Source: Lewinellaceae bacterium
Lineage (GTDB): Bacteria > Bacteroidota > Bacteroidia > Chitinophagales > Saprospiraceae
Reading direction: 5' to 3'
Assembly: GCA_016710765.1 (NCBI GenBank)
Contig: JADJUJ010000002.1
Span: 310,001-374,000, forward strand
DNA: 64,000 nucleotides
The notes under the pieces are model-generated. The model was not told the origin of the DNA. It did not search any database and saw only the letters and a program-made list of their open reading frames with translations. Both the position numbers and the translations under genes were made by a program. This document shows positions 10,701 through 19,720 of the stretch, one piece after another. Within the stretch, counting starts at the first letter, position 1. Every line of letters starts with the position of its first letter.

Positions 10701-13700
10701 TGATCGAATCTAACTCAGAAATTGCACGCTCAAATTCGCTCGGGAAATCCGGGAAGATGTCGTCGCATGCTGGGTGACCGTTGATTGGGTTCAGACCCAG
10801 GATACAGTCGCTGTATGGAGCCATACGGCGTATGGTAAATTTAACGTCACCGCAGTTGTCGTAAGAACCGTCGTCGAAAGTCGTGGCTTTAACCCAGGTA
10901 ACACCGGCGAAATCGCAGCCGTTGGCACTTGGCTCGTAGCAGTCGAATGGATCGTCGATACCAATAGCAACCGTTGTGGTCTGATCACAAGCAGCAACTG
11001 GTGGGGTGTAGTCGCGAACCGTCAATCTGAAATCACAAGTGGTGCGGTTACCACAATCGTCCTCTACAGTGTAAAATACTTTGTGGGTACCAAGTGGGAG
11101 GCAAGGCGTGTAGCCAAATGCACCCAGGGTATCCGGGTTCCACAGGTTGTTGCCGGGGAAAGAGGTCAAAGCGCCACCACCCTGGAACATACCAATGGTA
11201 TCACCTGTATACTGATCGAAACCAATGATCATCCAGCTGATGTTGTTGATCTGCGAGCAAGCGTCGGTAACGATTACATCAGGGAGATTTACCGTAGCGC
11301 AGCAGGTAAACGGATCGGTAGAAACCGTCATAGTGCTTGGGCAGGTAAAGGTTGGTCCAACATTATCAACAACCTTAACAATCTGATTGTGGGCAATAGC
11401 CTCACCAGCACACCAGTCTACTACATCCCACTTGCGGAGGATTTTGTAGGTACCATCACAGATGGTGATCACTACGTCGTTGTAGGTGTAGGAAATCGTA
11501 CAGCCGTCGGGCAAACCAAAGATGTAAGGGAAGCCCTGCAGGCCCTGACCTTCGATCCACTGTGGCGATGGGTAAGCACCAGCGCACTGGAAGAAAGGAG
11601 CATCGATGCCATCGTAATCCGGAGGCAATACAACGTTAGCCAGTGTTGGGATGGAGAACGTGATGGTCTGAACACAGGTACCTGTGTTGCCAGAAGCATC
11701 CGTTGCCGTCCACTTGCGCAGAATCTGGTTGGTGAAACCTTGGGCACAACCACCAGGTACCTGTGTATCGGTAGAAGTCAGGGTATAAGCACCACAGTTT
11801 TCAATTACATTGGGCTGATAAACAGCCTGTGCACTGTAGTAGGTAATGGCAAGTTCGCACTTGTTCAAATTACCGGTGTCGCCAGCAGCATTGTCGCTGA
11901 TGATGATCTGCCAGTCGCCGGAAGCTTTGGCGCCCAGGAATACATCCAGGAAGTCCACGTTCAAGTTACCAAACTGTGCCTGCAGGCAAGCAGGTGGTTG
12001 GATGGTATCACCAGTGGTGTAGTTCAAACATGGATTGTAGCAATCAGGATCCTGATCGTCAAACGTAGCTTTGATGTTGTCGGTAGCACCGCAGTTGTTG
12101 CCCCACAGACGCATTTCGATGCCGTCTGGAGAAACCAACTTGATGTTCAGGTCACCAATCCAGGTGTGCGTAATGTCAAGGGTCATGTTTACGTCCAATA
12201 CCTTGGCATCAGCAGGAATACCACCAACGCTTACCGTTCCGGTTACCGTCTGGTTGTCGGGAATAGCAACAGGAGCAGTGTTCAAATTGAACAGTGCCGT
12301 AGCACCTACAGCAGTAGATGGTGCGTTGCAAGGCAGTGTCAGATCTTCGCACTCTACGATTGGAGCGAGTTTGTCTTCCACCTTCACCTGGCCCCAGCAG
12401 CTGTTGCCGGTGGCAGGATCTGTTACGCGAACAGCATAGGTTTTGCCCAGGTCGGAAGCAGAAAGACAGCCAGGAACCCATGGACCGTTGCCCAAAGGCA
12501 GCGTCTTGTCGAGTTCAACGATGTAGTTGTCGTAGCAGCTGTATGGGCCACCTTCGAGTACTTCGTCAGCACCAATGCAGTGCGAGCAAGAAGCATCCAG
12601 AGAAATCTGAACGAGGTCGTTGCAAGCCAGTGTGGTGATTGGGTTTGGATAGTCGTTTACTGTTACATTGAAACAGCAAGTGCCTACGTTACCCGCAGCA
12701 TCAGAAACAGAGAAGCAGTTGGTCGTGGTTCCAATGGGGTACTCGGCGCCAGAAGCAAGTCCAGCGGTTTGCATCGGGGTAGGATCAGCAACAGACTGGT
12801 AAGAAACCGTACCAACAAATGCACGACTGGCAAATGTATTGCTAAAATTTGCAGCACCGGCGAAACCGTTGCTGAGGATGGTCAATTTACCATCCGTAGC
12901 GGTGAAGCTACCATTGGTATAGCGCATGGCTGCAGAAGCCTGTGTCTCAATATAAAGACCTTTGGATTCACCAGGAGCAAGTACCAGGCCACCAACAGGA
13001 ACGTCAACATCAGCACCAGCGAAGCTGGTTGCATTATTACCCGTAACCTGAACGGTACCCAGCAGGGTCCAGGCAGCAGGATTGGTCTGGTTACCAACGT
13101 TTGTCGTTGCAGAAGTGGTGTACCATACTTTTACCGTCTGCGAAACTGCAGGGGTAAAGAAACTGCGGAATCCAGTGATTTGGATGGGCTCAGTTCCGTC
13201 GTTCCGAAGGTCGAAAGTACAACCGTCGAAGCTGTTGAAGAAACTGGTATTTGAAATTGGGGTTGGATGGTTGGTCAACGAACTGGGCGCCCCAAAGAAT
13301 GGGCAGTTGTCCGTCACTGTAACATCGTAGTTGAATATGGTAGTACAAAGACCTGGTGCGAGGTTGATGGTGACATCACCTGGGCAAGCAATTACCGGCT
13401 TGATGCCATCAACTACGTTCACCGTTTGTGTGGCTTGGTCGCAAGCACTCAGCTGATAAGTAATGGTGTAGGAACCGTTACCCAAGGTAACCGTAAAGGC
13501 AGATCCAGAGCTAACATTCAGGTAAAAAGCACCATCAATATAAACAGAAAGTAGCTGCACACCGCAAGCAAGCGTAGGCGCCGTAATAGAGGCATCCGTT
13601 ACACCGCAGCTGTTTGGGTCATTGCCTGGAAGATTTAACGTAGGCAAGGTGACCCCTGCAAGCGAGCAAGCGGGGTCAGCGAATGAAAGGACCAGTTCAA

Positions 13701-14249
13701 CATGGTGCCCGTATCACCACCGAGGTCATCCTTGATGACCAATTCCCAGATGCCGTTTTGGCCGGCAGTAAAGCCACCCAAAGTGGTTACAGTAGGGGTA
13801 ATAGTAGTACCACAAGCACTGGAGATCAAGGAGCCTTCCGGACGGTAAATACCGCTGAAAGGTGCTGCTTGTCCAACGATGGATACCGTTGCGTTGTCAC
13901 AAAAAGTGGTATTGGAATAATTGTCTCCCCCACCACCGTTGTCTGTTGACAATTCCAGGATTTGGCCGTTTGGCGCCCGAAGATAAATATCCAGGTCTGA
14001 GTCAAATGTATGATTCAGGTTAATTACTACTGATGCAAGTGGCGTATTGGCGCCTAAACCAACAACAGTTGCCTGGAAAATGGTACCACCAGTTGTCTGT
14101 GGAGCAACCGTACAGCCACCCGTTCCAACAGATGGAATGTTAGCGGTACCTGCTGTGCTGAAATTATTGCCGTTAAAGGTCTGGGCAGAAGCCGTCAGAC
14201 CCATCAGCAAGAAAGCCAGCAGCGAAAGCAGTGTATTTCTTTTTTTCAT
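7770..14249 (-). CDS. Giant T9SS-exported adhesin-like protein, copy B (complete, two frameshifts)
   Basis: Reconstructed length is 2159 aa. Domains in order: signal peptide; P-domain-like segment (residues about 30-190); HYR-like domains with the NCPFFG and DAAGN signatures; a second P-domain-like segment (ITHTWIGDLNIKLVSPDG); several more HYR units rich in paired cysteines; two dockerin-like motifs; a cohesin-like domain; and a type A T9SS sorting domain ending MIQSK (ELYQNTPNPF start, GMLYYKV near the end). The frame is broken twice: one base is missing near 13686-13690 (GAAAGGA against GAGAGGGA in copy A) and one G is added at 9688-9694 (CAGGCTG against CAGCTG). Copy A is intact at both places, and the combined length stays divisible by three. 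The protein is expected at the cell surface or released. An adhesive, calcium-stabilised fibre is the natural reading, but the ligand is unknown. Confidence 0.88.
8052..8792 (-). other. Dockerin-like pair plus cohesin-like domain within adhesin copy B
   Basis: Two 22-residue dockerin-type segments lie at 8619-8792: DDNPLNGVTTYD ending ISKHILG, and DANKSNSITTFD ending LRKLILG. Each has Asp at positions 1 and 12, Asn at 3 and the LxxxILG helix end. A further short DVNGS calcium-type loop follows. Next comes a beta-rich domain at about 8052-8402 resembling cohesins (VKAGEEFTVNFKAAE, YQFTMNYNNLEVVDL). The same layout is present in copy A (18-758). The fold assignment is by eye. Confidence 0.6.
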
Positions 14250-14304
14250 GAGATAAAATTATTGTTGTAAAAGTGAGGGTCAATTGTAAGTCGGACAAGG
14301 AAGT

Positions 14305-14743
14305 TTAGATCGTCAATAAACTGACAATGTCGTTGTACAATTGGTTAAGCACGTTGGTGTTCAGTGGAGAAGCATCATCTTTTGCATTGGTTTCAATGAT
14401 GCCTGGCTGAAGATTTCCGATAACGGCTTCAGGAACAATTGCACCTGCATCAATTGCCGTAGCTACGTTTTTGTAGTAAGCCAAGATGATAAAGCGCATT
14501 GTTGTAGGCCTGGGATCCTGGCACATAACCTGCAAGGTCTTGTGCATACTGGTCTACATTGGCCAACAAAATGGTAACGGCTTCAGATTCCGTAACCCAG
14601 TTGAGTCCTTTAGCAGTGCTGGTTTGCGTTTGGTTAAAGGAACTTTGCGCAGTGGCCGTATTGGCACTGAACAGAAAAGCACCCAACACAAACAGTCCCA
14701 TCAGCATCGAGCGAAGGCCCAGATTTTGAAGTACTTTTTTCAT
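14305..14743 (-). CDS. Small secreted protein of unknown family, copy B (one frameshift)
   Basis: Counterpart of the 145-aa gene at 6271-6708, with the same signal peptide and C-terminus and placed 55 bp upstream of adhesin copy B. An extra base at about 14480-14482 (GCC where GC is expected) shifts the frame after ALYHL. Removing it restores ALYHLAYYKNVATAI and a 145-codon protein like copy A. Copy A reads ALYHLSYYKN here, so the two differ by substitutions as well as the indel. The start at 14743 is set by homology. The frame is open a further 17 codons upstream, but these have no counterpart in copy A. Function unknown. If the indel is real the gene is broken. Confidence 0.75.
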
Positions 14744-14757
14744 GTGAGAATAGATTT

Positions 14758-15167
14758 GAATTGTATAAAAATGTATAAGATTACCACAGGGCAAAAAGAC
14801 TTAAGGCTTGGCTACTGCTGTAGTCAGGCAAAAACCTTTTCAAAGGTTGGCTTCAACAAAAAAAATTAACTGGAAAAACTCATGTAGACGACACTTCGCA
14901 AACGCGATATTGTCCAAAAGGAAAGGGTAAGCGACAACCGAAATCAGGATAAAGGCCTCGGAAGATCACTTGGCTGCACGTTGCAGCAACTTTTCAATCA
15001 ATCCATACGAGCATTCGAGTAAAGGCAGATTAGAAAAAAGTGGTATTTTTGTTCACTTTAGACGCAGCAAATGTATCCCCTTCCTGCATCATATGTCGTT
15101 AAAAAGTGATTAAAATAAATTAAAATATGCTTAAAAAATTTGCACCCTGTTTTTGGACAGACTGCCT
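14758..15167. other. Intergenic region upstream of a lipoprotein gene
   Basis: The homology between the duplicated modules ends about here. No gene, hairpin or repeat is evident. It should contain the promoter of the copy B module (minus strand) and leads into the promoter of the lipoprotein gene (plus strand). Confidence 0.5.
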
Positions 15168-15175
15168 TATCTTTG
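15168..15175 (+). promoter_or_regulatory. Bacteroidota-type -7 box (TATCTTTG)
   Basis: Perfect match to the TAnnTTTG -7 element of Bacteroidota, 60 bp upstream of the lipoprotein start codon. Possible TTTG -33 elements lie at 15139 (too far) and 15152 (too near), so only the -7 box is firm. Confidence 0.45.
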
Positions 15176-15235
15176 CGGCGTAAGCAAAACGCATGCCACA
15201 TTCACTCAACTTTACGTAAAACATTGATTTACAAC

Positions 15236-15721
15236 ATGAAAATTATTATTTTTCCCCTTGCCATCCTAGCCATAATCCTCTCTTCCTGTAAAAACGATCC
15301 CAAGGTTCCCGCGGATGCCGCCACCCAGGTAGAGACTCCGGTTATCACTCCTTCAGCCTTCCAAGAGGAAATGAAAAAAGTGACCGACATGTCGGGTGAA
15401 TTGAATACCTCCATTAAAGAAATGGACGCCTTGATCGGTACCTTACCCAAAGCAACTGCAGCCAAGGCTTCCGCTTATTTAGAGGATTTGCAAGGCATGC
15501 AGGAAAAGACAATCATGATAGAGCAGGAATTCCAGACCATGAGCACGCAAGTACAAGCCATGAGTAGCGCTGCAGCCAACGGCACCGAAAGCCAGATGGA
15601 TGGCGCAACCACTGATATCAAGAAAGCCATCGACGAAATGAATGTATCCCGCCAGAGCATCCTGGAAACCATCAAGGCCGATGTAGAGGCGATTAAGGAG
15701 ATCGCGGGGAAGAAGGAGTAG
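15236..15721 (+). CDS. Small lipoprotein with helical body, unknown function
   Basis: The product is 161 aa. The start at 15236 is chosen because it begins a lipoprotein signal peptide (MKIIIFPLAILAIILSSC, lipobox LSSC, Cys18). An upstream in-frame ATG would bury this signal. The rest is rich in Glu, Lys, Met and Ala and looks almost wholly alpha-helical (EEMKKVTDMSGELNTSIKEM and similar stretches). It probably forms a coiled coil on the periplasmic or outer-membrane side. I do not recognise a family; the size and helicity recall small viral-type or Lpp-like lipoproteins only loosely. It is a single-gene unit facing groEL, with hairpins between the two. Confidence 0.75.
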   Translation: MKIIIFPLAILAIILSSCKNDPKVPADAATQVETPVITPSAFQEEMKKVTDMSGELNTSIKEMDALIGTLPKATAAKASAYLEDLQGMQEKTIMIEQEFQTMSTQVQAMSSAAANGTESQMDGATTDIKKAIDEMNVSRQSILETIKADVEAIKEIAGKKE

Positions 15722-15722
15722 T

Positions 15723-15823
15723 TTGAGGAGAGTTGAGGAGAGTTGAGGAGGTTGAGGAGGTTGAGGAGGTTGAGGAGTTGAGGAGTTGAGGAGGTTGAGG
15801 AGTTGGAGGAGAGTTGAGGAGAG
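15723..15823 (+). repeat. Tandem GTTGAGGAG-type microsatellite
   Basis: About eleven units with core TTGAGGAG, each 8-10 nt, start immediately after the lipoprotein stop codon. Unit length varies by one or two bases (GTTGAGGAG, AGTTGAGGAG, TTGAGGAG). The transcript strand has no C until the end of the tract. It is non-coding and ends just before the terminator hairpin. Confidence 0.85.
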
Positions 15824-15835
15824 GGCCTGAAATTT

Positions 15836-15868
15836 AGTGAGGGGGTGACTTTGAGTCACCCCCTCACT
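15836..15868. terminator. Perfect 15-bp hairpin after the lipoprotein gene
   Basis: AGTGAGGGGGTGACT and its exact reverse complement are separated by TTG. There is no long T run directly after it, so it may act together with the second hairpin at 15879-15920. It lies between two convergent genes. Confidence 0.7.
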
Positions 15869-15878
15869 TCACGATTAA

Positions 15879-15920
15879 AAAATGGCCGGTAATTTCACAG
15901 GATGAAATACCGGCCATTTT
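15879..15920. terminator. Bidirectional terminator between the lipoprotein gene and groEL
   Basis: The arms AAAATGGCCGGTAATTTCA and TGAAATACCGGCCATTTT form a long stem flanked by A runs on one side and T runs on the other. It can therefore stop transcription from either side. It lies 29 bp after the groEL stop codon. Confidence 0.8.
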
Positions 15921-15949
15921 AAATTTTAATGGGTTGAGCAGCGCGAAGA

Positions 15950-17590
15950 TTACATCATGCCGCCCATGCCACCCATGTCGGGGTGACCGCCGCCCATTGA
16001 CGCTTTTTTCTCAGGCTTCTCGTTGATCACACATTCGGTGGTCAGCACGAGGCTTGCGATAGAAGCGGCATTTTCGAGGGCAATACGGGTTACCTTGGTT
16101 GGGTCAATGATACCAGCCTTCTTCAGGTCTTCGTATTTGTCCGTACGAGCGTTGTAGCCGTAAGAACCTTTTTCACCCAGTACCTGGTGGAACACGATGG
16201 AACCATCGACACCTGCGTTTTCAGCGATGGTACGGATTGGCGATTCCAGTGCTTTGCGTACGATACCAACGCCGATGTTTTCATCTTCGTTGAGGCCTTT
16301 CACTTTATCAAGGGACTTGATGGAGCGCACCAGGGCAACACCACCACCAGCAACGATGCCTTCTTCGATGGCAGCGCGCGTAGCGTGGAGGGCGTCGTCC
16401 ACTCGGTCTTTCTTTTCTTTCATTTCTACTTCCGTAGCGGCGCCGATGTAGAGTACGGCAACACCGCCAGCCAGTTTGGCCAGGCGCTCCTGCAGTTTCT
16501 CACGGTCGTAATCGCTGGTGGTCGCTTCAATTTGCTGTTTGATCTGGTTCACGCGCGCCTTGATGGCGTCCGACTTGCCTTTACCGCCAACGATGGTGGT
16601 ATTGTCTTTGTCGATGGTGATGCGCTCGCAGGAGCCCATGTGCTCCAAACCGGCATTTTCCAATTTGTACCCCTGCTCTTCGCTGATGACGGTGCCACCG
16701 GTAAGAACGGCGATGTCTTCCAGCATGGCTTTGCGGCGATCGCCGAAGCCTGGGGCTTTAACAGCCACAACTTTCAAACCAGCGCGCAGACGGTTAACCA
16801 CCAAAACACCAAGTGCCTGGCTGTCCACATCTTCTGCGATGATCAGCATGGGGCGGCCGGTTTGCAGTGTTTTTTCCAATACAGGAACGAGGTCCTGCAT
16901 GTTGCTGATTTTCTTGTCTGTGATCAACAGGTAAGGGTTTTCGTAATCCACTACCATTTTCTCGGCATCGGTTACGAAGTAAGGGCTGAGGTATCCGCGG
17001 TCGAATTGCATACCTTCCACTACATCCATGTAGGTGTCGGTACCTTTGGCTTCTTCAACGGTAATAACGCCTTCTTTCGAAACGCGCTTCATGGCATCGG
17101 CAATGTCTTTACCGATTTGATCGTCGTTGTTGGCAGAAATGGCTGCAACTTGCTGGATTTTGCTGAAATCGTCGCCGATCTGTTCGCTTTGGCTTTTCAG
17201 ATCTTCAACAATTGCCTTCACAGCGCGTTCGATACCGCGCTTGAGGTCCATTGGGTTGGAGCCGGCAGCAACGCTTTTCAAGCCTGCATTCACAATGGCT
17301 TGTGCCAAAATGGTAGCGGTAGTGGTACCGTCACCGGCAGCATCAGCCGTTTTGGAAGCTACTTCCTTAACCATTTGGGCGCCCATGTTGGCGATAGGGT
17401 CTTCCAGTTCAATTTCTTTGGCAACTGAAACACCGTCTTTCGTCACGGAAGGAGCGCCAAAAGATTTTTGAATGACCACGTTACGGCCTTTAGGTCCAAG
17501 CGTTACTTTAACGGCATTGGCCAATGCATCGATTCCCTCTTTGAGTTTTTCGCGTGCATCGGTATTGAAACTGATTTGTTTAACTGACAT
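15950..17590 (-). CDS. groEL: 60-kDa chaperonin GroEL
   Basis: The product is 546 aa, full length for the family. It forms the double-ring cage that folds proteins in the cytoplasm with GroES and ATP. The ATP-binding DGTTT motif with catalytic Asp87 is present. So are the LGPKGRNVV start region and the Gly-Met-rich C-terminal tail (GGHPDMGGMGGMM). It is the second gene of a groES-groEL operon with a 59-bp gap. I saw no CIRCE element (TTAGCACTC/GAGTGCTAA) upstream of groES, so HrcA control is not indicated. Confidence 0.99.
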   Translation of the reverse strand: MSVKQISFNTDAREKLKEGIDALANAVKVTLGPKGRNVVIQKSFGAPSVTKDGVSVAKEIELEDPIANMGAQMVKEVASKTADAAGDGTTTATILAQAIVNAGLKSVAAGSNPMDLKRGIERAVKAIVEDLKSQSEQIGDDFSKIQQVAAISANNDDQIGKDIADAMKRVSKEGVITVEEAKGTDTYMDVVEGMQFDRGYLSPYFVTDAEKMVVDYENPYLLITDKKISNMQDLVPVLEKTLQTGRPMLIIAEDVDSQALGVLVVNRLRAGLKVVAVKAPGFGDRRKAMLEDIAVLTGGTVISEEQGYKLENAGLEHMGSCERITIDKDNTTIVGGKGKSDAIKARVNQIKQQIEATTSDYDREKLQERLAKLAGGVAVLYIGAATEVEMKEKKDRVDDALHATRAAIEEGIVAGGGVALVRSIKSLDKVKGLNEDENIGVGIVRKALESPIRTIAENAGVDGSIVFHQVLGEKGSYGYNARTDKYEDLKKAGIIDPTKVTRIALENAASIASLVLTTECVINEKPEKKASMGGGHPDMGGMGGMM

Positions 17591-17649
17591 ATCAATAATT
17601 GATTTGTGATGTGTGATGTGATGTTTGGGGGATCAAAGTCTACTGTTAC

Positions 17650-17913
17650 TTAGATGATGCAGAGAACATCGTCTTCCCGCATGATCAGGTAGTCGTTTCC
17701 ATCCAGGTTGATTTCCTGGCCGGAGTATTTGCCATAAAGTACAATGTCGCCAACTTGAACGGTCATGAGATTGCCGTCTTTTCCTGGGCCAACTGCAATG
17801 ATTTCACCACGTTGTGGCTTTTCTTTGGCAGTGTCTGGGATGATGATCCCGCCTTTCGTTTTCTCGTCGGCAGGAGCCGGTTTGATGATGACACGGTCTG
17901 CAATAGGTTTCAT
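17650..17913 (-). CDS. groES: 10-kDa co-chaperonin GroES
   Basis: The product is 87 aa and forms the heptameric lid of the GroEL cage. The conserved start (KPIADRVIIKPAPADEKTKG, then GIIIPDTAKEKPQRGEI) contains the mobile loop. The C-terminal part carries GDIVLYGKYSGQEI and ends in REDDVLCII. It is slightly shorter than the usual 90-97 aa but has every part. It is the first gene of the operon with groEL, so the promoter should lie in 17914-18238. Confidence 0.98.
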   Translation of the reverse strand: MKPIADRVIIKPAPADEKTKGGIIIPDTAKEKPQRGEIIAVGPGKDGNLMTVQVGDIVLYGKYSGQEINLDGNDYLIMREDDVLCII

Positions 17914-18238
17914 AATTTCGAACTATTTTGTTTGGTTAACCTTAAATTTTGTTTTTGGAACAGAATATAATTCTGACGGGATAGTATAAGCAGACTTCGT
18001 GCCAAGCGAAAATACCTGACAATTTTACAGATTTGGCTGCCAGCGATTTACCATACTGTCAGGTGAAACTGGCTTTTCGTCTTTCGGATCGAACAGCGTG
18101 ACGTTTGAAATTTTTCCAGCATTACTTTTACGGGCAGCATGAGAAAAAATACCGTATGTTTGCTGCCAGGAATATGCCCTGAAACAGTGCATCTCCAACA
18201 CCCTCTGAATCAAATGTTGACCCAATAGCTGTAATTTA
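17914..18238. other. Divergent promoter region between groES and the PfkB kinase gene
   Basis: 325 bp with no gene. It must hold promoters in both directions, but no clear TAnnTTTG box or CIRCE operator was found. A weak hairpin (GGCAGCA near 18134, TGCTGCC near 18160) is present. Confidence 0.5.
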
Positions 18239-19159
18239 ATGCGAAAGAAGTACGATATTCTCTGTACCGGTGAATTGCTGGTGGATTTTATCTCCACGGA
18301 ATTTACCAAGACCCTCGACGAAGCACAGTTGTTTCGGCGGGTAGTTGGTGGTAGCCCTGCCAATTTGTGCATGAATATGGCCAGGCTGGGCAACCAAACG
18401 ATGCTCGTATCCAGCGTAGGCAACGATTCCATGGGCGAAGTGCTGAAAAATGCCGTTGCACAGTTGGGTGTCGACGTTAGTTATGTCACCCAGGTAGAAG
18501 ACCCCACCACCCTTATCCTGGTGACCCGCTCCGCTGCGGTATCCAGTTTTCAGCCGTATCGCGGCGCCGACAGCATGTTGTCGATCCGGCAGTTTCCTTA
18601 CGGGAAGTTTGAAGAAACCAGCCTTTTCCATACCACCTGCTTTGCTTTGAGCAAAAACCCGGCACAATCGGTCATTCTGGAAGCTGCCGATAAGGCCCAT
18701 CGTGCCGGATGCCAACTTAGCATCGATGCCAACTATTCTGAAAAAATATGGCCCGAACCCAAAGAAGCCCGGAGGATCATTGCCGAATATTGCCGACTGG
18801 GTGCACTGGTTAAAATCAGTGATGTGGACTACCAACGCCTGTATGGCGACCAGCCTGAACCCGGAGCGGTATTAGAGCATTTCATGAAAATGGGCGCCCG
18901 CGAAATTTGCTTTACCCTTGGCGACAAAGGCTTGTGGATTGCCGACGAAGCGCAGGAACATTTTTTACCAGCAAGGCCGGTGGAAGTACTCGATACTACG
19001 GGGGCTGGCGATGCCTTCTGGTCGGGCTACCTTACCGCAAGGCTTGATGGCAAAGCCCTGCTTGACCGCGCAAAAGCAGGCAGAAAAATGGCAGAAATGA
19101 AACTTGGCCATTTCGGGCCCCTGCCCAATACCATGGAGCGGAATTCGATTTACGAATAG
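18239..19159 (+). CDS. PfkB-family carbohydrate kinase (fructokinase-like)
   Basis: The product is 306 aa. PfkB/ribokinase enzymes phosphorylate a sugar or sugar derivative with ATP in the cytoplasm. The N-terminal part has GELLVDF and the glycine-rich substrate loop GGSPANLCMNMARLG, PfkB signature 1. The C-terminal part has DTTGAGDAFWSGYL, signature 2, with catalytic Asp in GAGD. GSPAN and the overall layout resemble fructokinases, but the sugar cannot be fixed from sequence. It is a single gene, divergent from groES. The convergent VOC gene follows 46 bp downstream. Confidence 0.9.
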   Translation: MRKKYDILCTGELLVDFISTEFTKTLDEAQLFRRVVGGSPANLCMNMARLGNQTMLVSSVGNDSMGEVLKNAVAQLGVDVSYVTQVEDPTTLILVTRSAAVSSFQPYRGADSMLSIRQFPYGKFEETSLFHTTCFALSKNPAQSVILEAADKAHRAGCQLSIDANYSEKIWPEPKEARRIIAEYCRLGALVKISDVDYQRLYGDQPEPGAVLEHFMKMGAREICFTLGDKGLWIADEAQEHFLPARPVEVLDTTGAGDAFWSGYLTARLDGKALLDRAKAGRKMAEMKLGHFGPLPNTMERNSIYE

Positions 19160-19205
19160 GGAAAAAACTGCAGCAGCGTGCGGTTGAGCACTATGCAATC
19201 TCATT

Positions 19206-19580
19206 TCAGTTTTTGGGTTGTTCCCAAAGTTCAATTTTATTCCCCTCCGGGTCCATTACCCACGCAAATTTCCCATACGCGTCATCGGTAGGCTCCCCTA
19301 TCAATGGCACACCAGCATCTTTCAATTGTTGCAAGAGCGCGTCCATATCATCCACCCGGAAATTAATCATGAACCCGGATTTGGAGGGCGAAAAATAGTC
19401 ACTCCCCTGGTTGAAAAAACTCAGCAAGGAAAATGCTTCCGGATGAGCATCTTCAGACCAGTTCAACTGCGCTCCCCAGGATTCAATGGCAATCCCCAAA
19501 TGTTGGGCATACCAGGCTTTCATGGTTTCGGTGTCGGCACAACGCAGAAAAATACCCCCGATCCCTGTTACTTTGGCCAT
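19206..19580 (-). CDS. VOC-family (glyoxalase/bleomycin-resistance fold) protein
   Basis: The product is 124 aa, one VOC domain made of two beta-alpha-beta-beta-beta halves. The first half holds GGIFLRCADTETMKAWYAQH. The second holds MINFRVDDMDALLQQL and ends with the common DPEGNKIELWE motif, whose Glu is usually a metal ligand. Members are dioxygenases, isomerases or resistance proteins, and the substrate here is unknown. It is a lone gene convergent with the PfkB kinase. Confidence 0.88.
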   Translation of the reverse strand: MAKVTGIGGIFLRCADTETMKAWYAQHLGIAIESWGAQLNWSEDAHPEAFSLLSFFNQGSDYFSPSKSGFMINFRVDDMDALLQQLKDAGVPLIGEPTDDAYGKFAWVMDPEGNKIELWEQPKN

Positions 19581-19720
19581 ATCAATCGTTTGTTTTGGTG
19601 AACTTTTACCAGCCTTGGCTGTATATTTTGCACTACATCACTATTGGTCAGGTAGTTCGTAATTCACAGCATGCAGCCAAACCCATTCCCCACACGCCAT
19701 CATAAGCACTGATTTGCCCC

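Larger units (their letters stand above)
1..14757. repeat. Direct tandem duplication, about 8.03-kb period
   Basis: The sequence at 1 reappears at 8035, and homology runs in register to 6722 (copy A) and about 14757 (copy B), just upstream of the small-gene start codons. The offset is 8034 at the left end, moves to 8035 and 8036, and returns to 8034, as single-base indels in one copy or the other come and go. Each unit holds the small secreted gene and the giant adhesin gene. The spacer between the copies (about 6723-7700) has no counterpart inside the window. Long stretches are identical. Differences cluster in patches, for example 3190-3400 and 3520-3640 of copy A. Confidence 0.95.

Noticed and set aside
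10774..13254. An 826-codon open frame on the plus strand
   Set aside because: It lies opposite adhesin copy B, has no signal or family, and only part of it is open opposite copy A. It results from codon use on the other strand.
16187..17428. A 413-codon open frame opposite groEL
   Set aside because: groEL is unmistakable on the other strand; long antisense frames over groEL are common.
17914..18238. CIRCE/HrcA operator before groES
   Set aside because: No TTAGCACTC/GAGTGCTAA pair was found.
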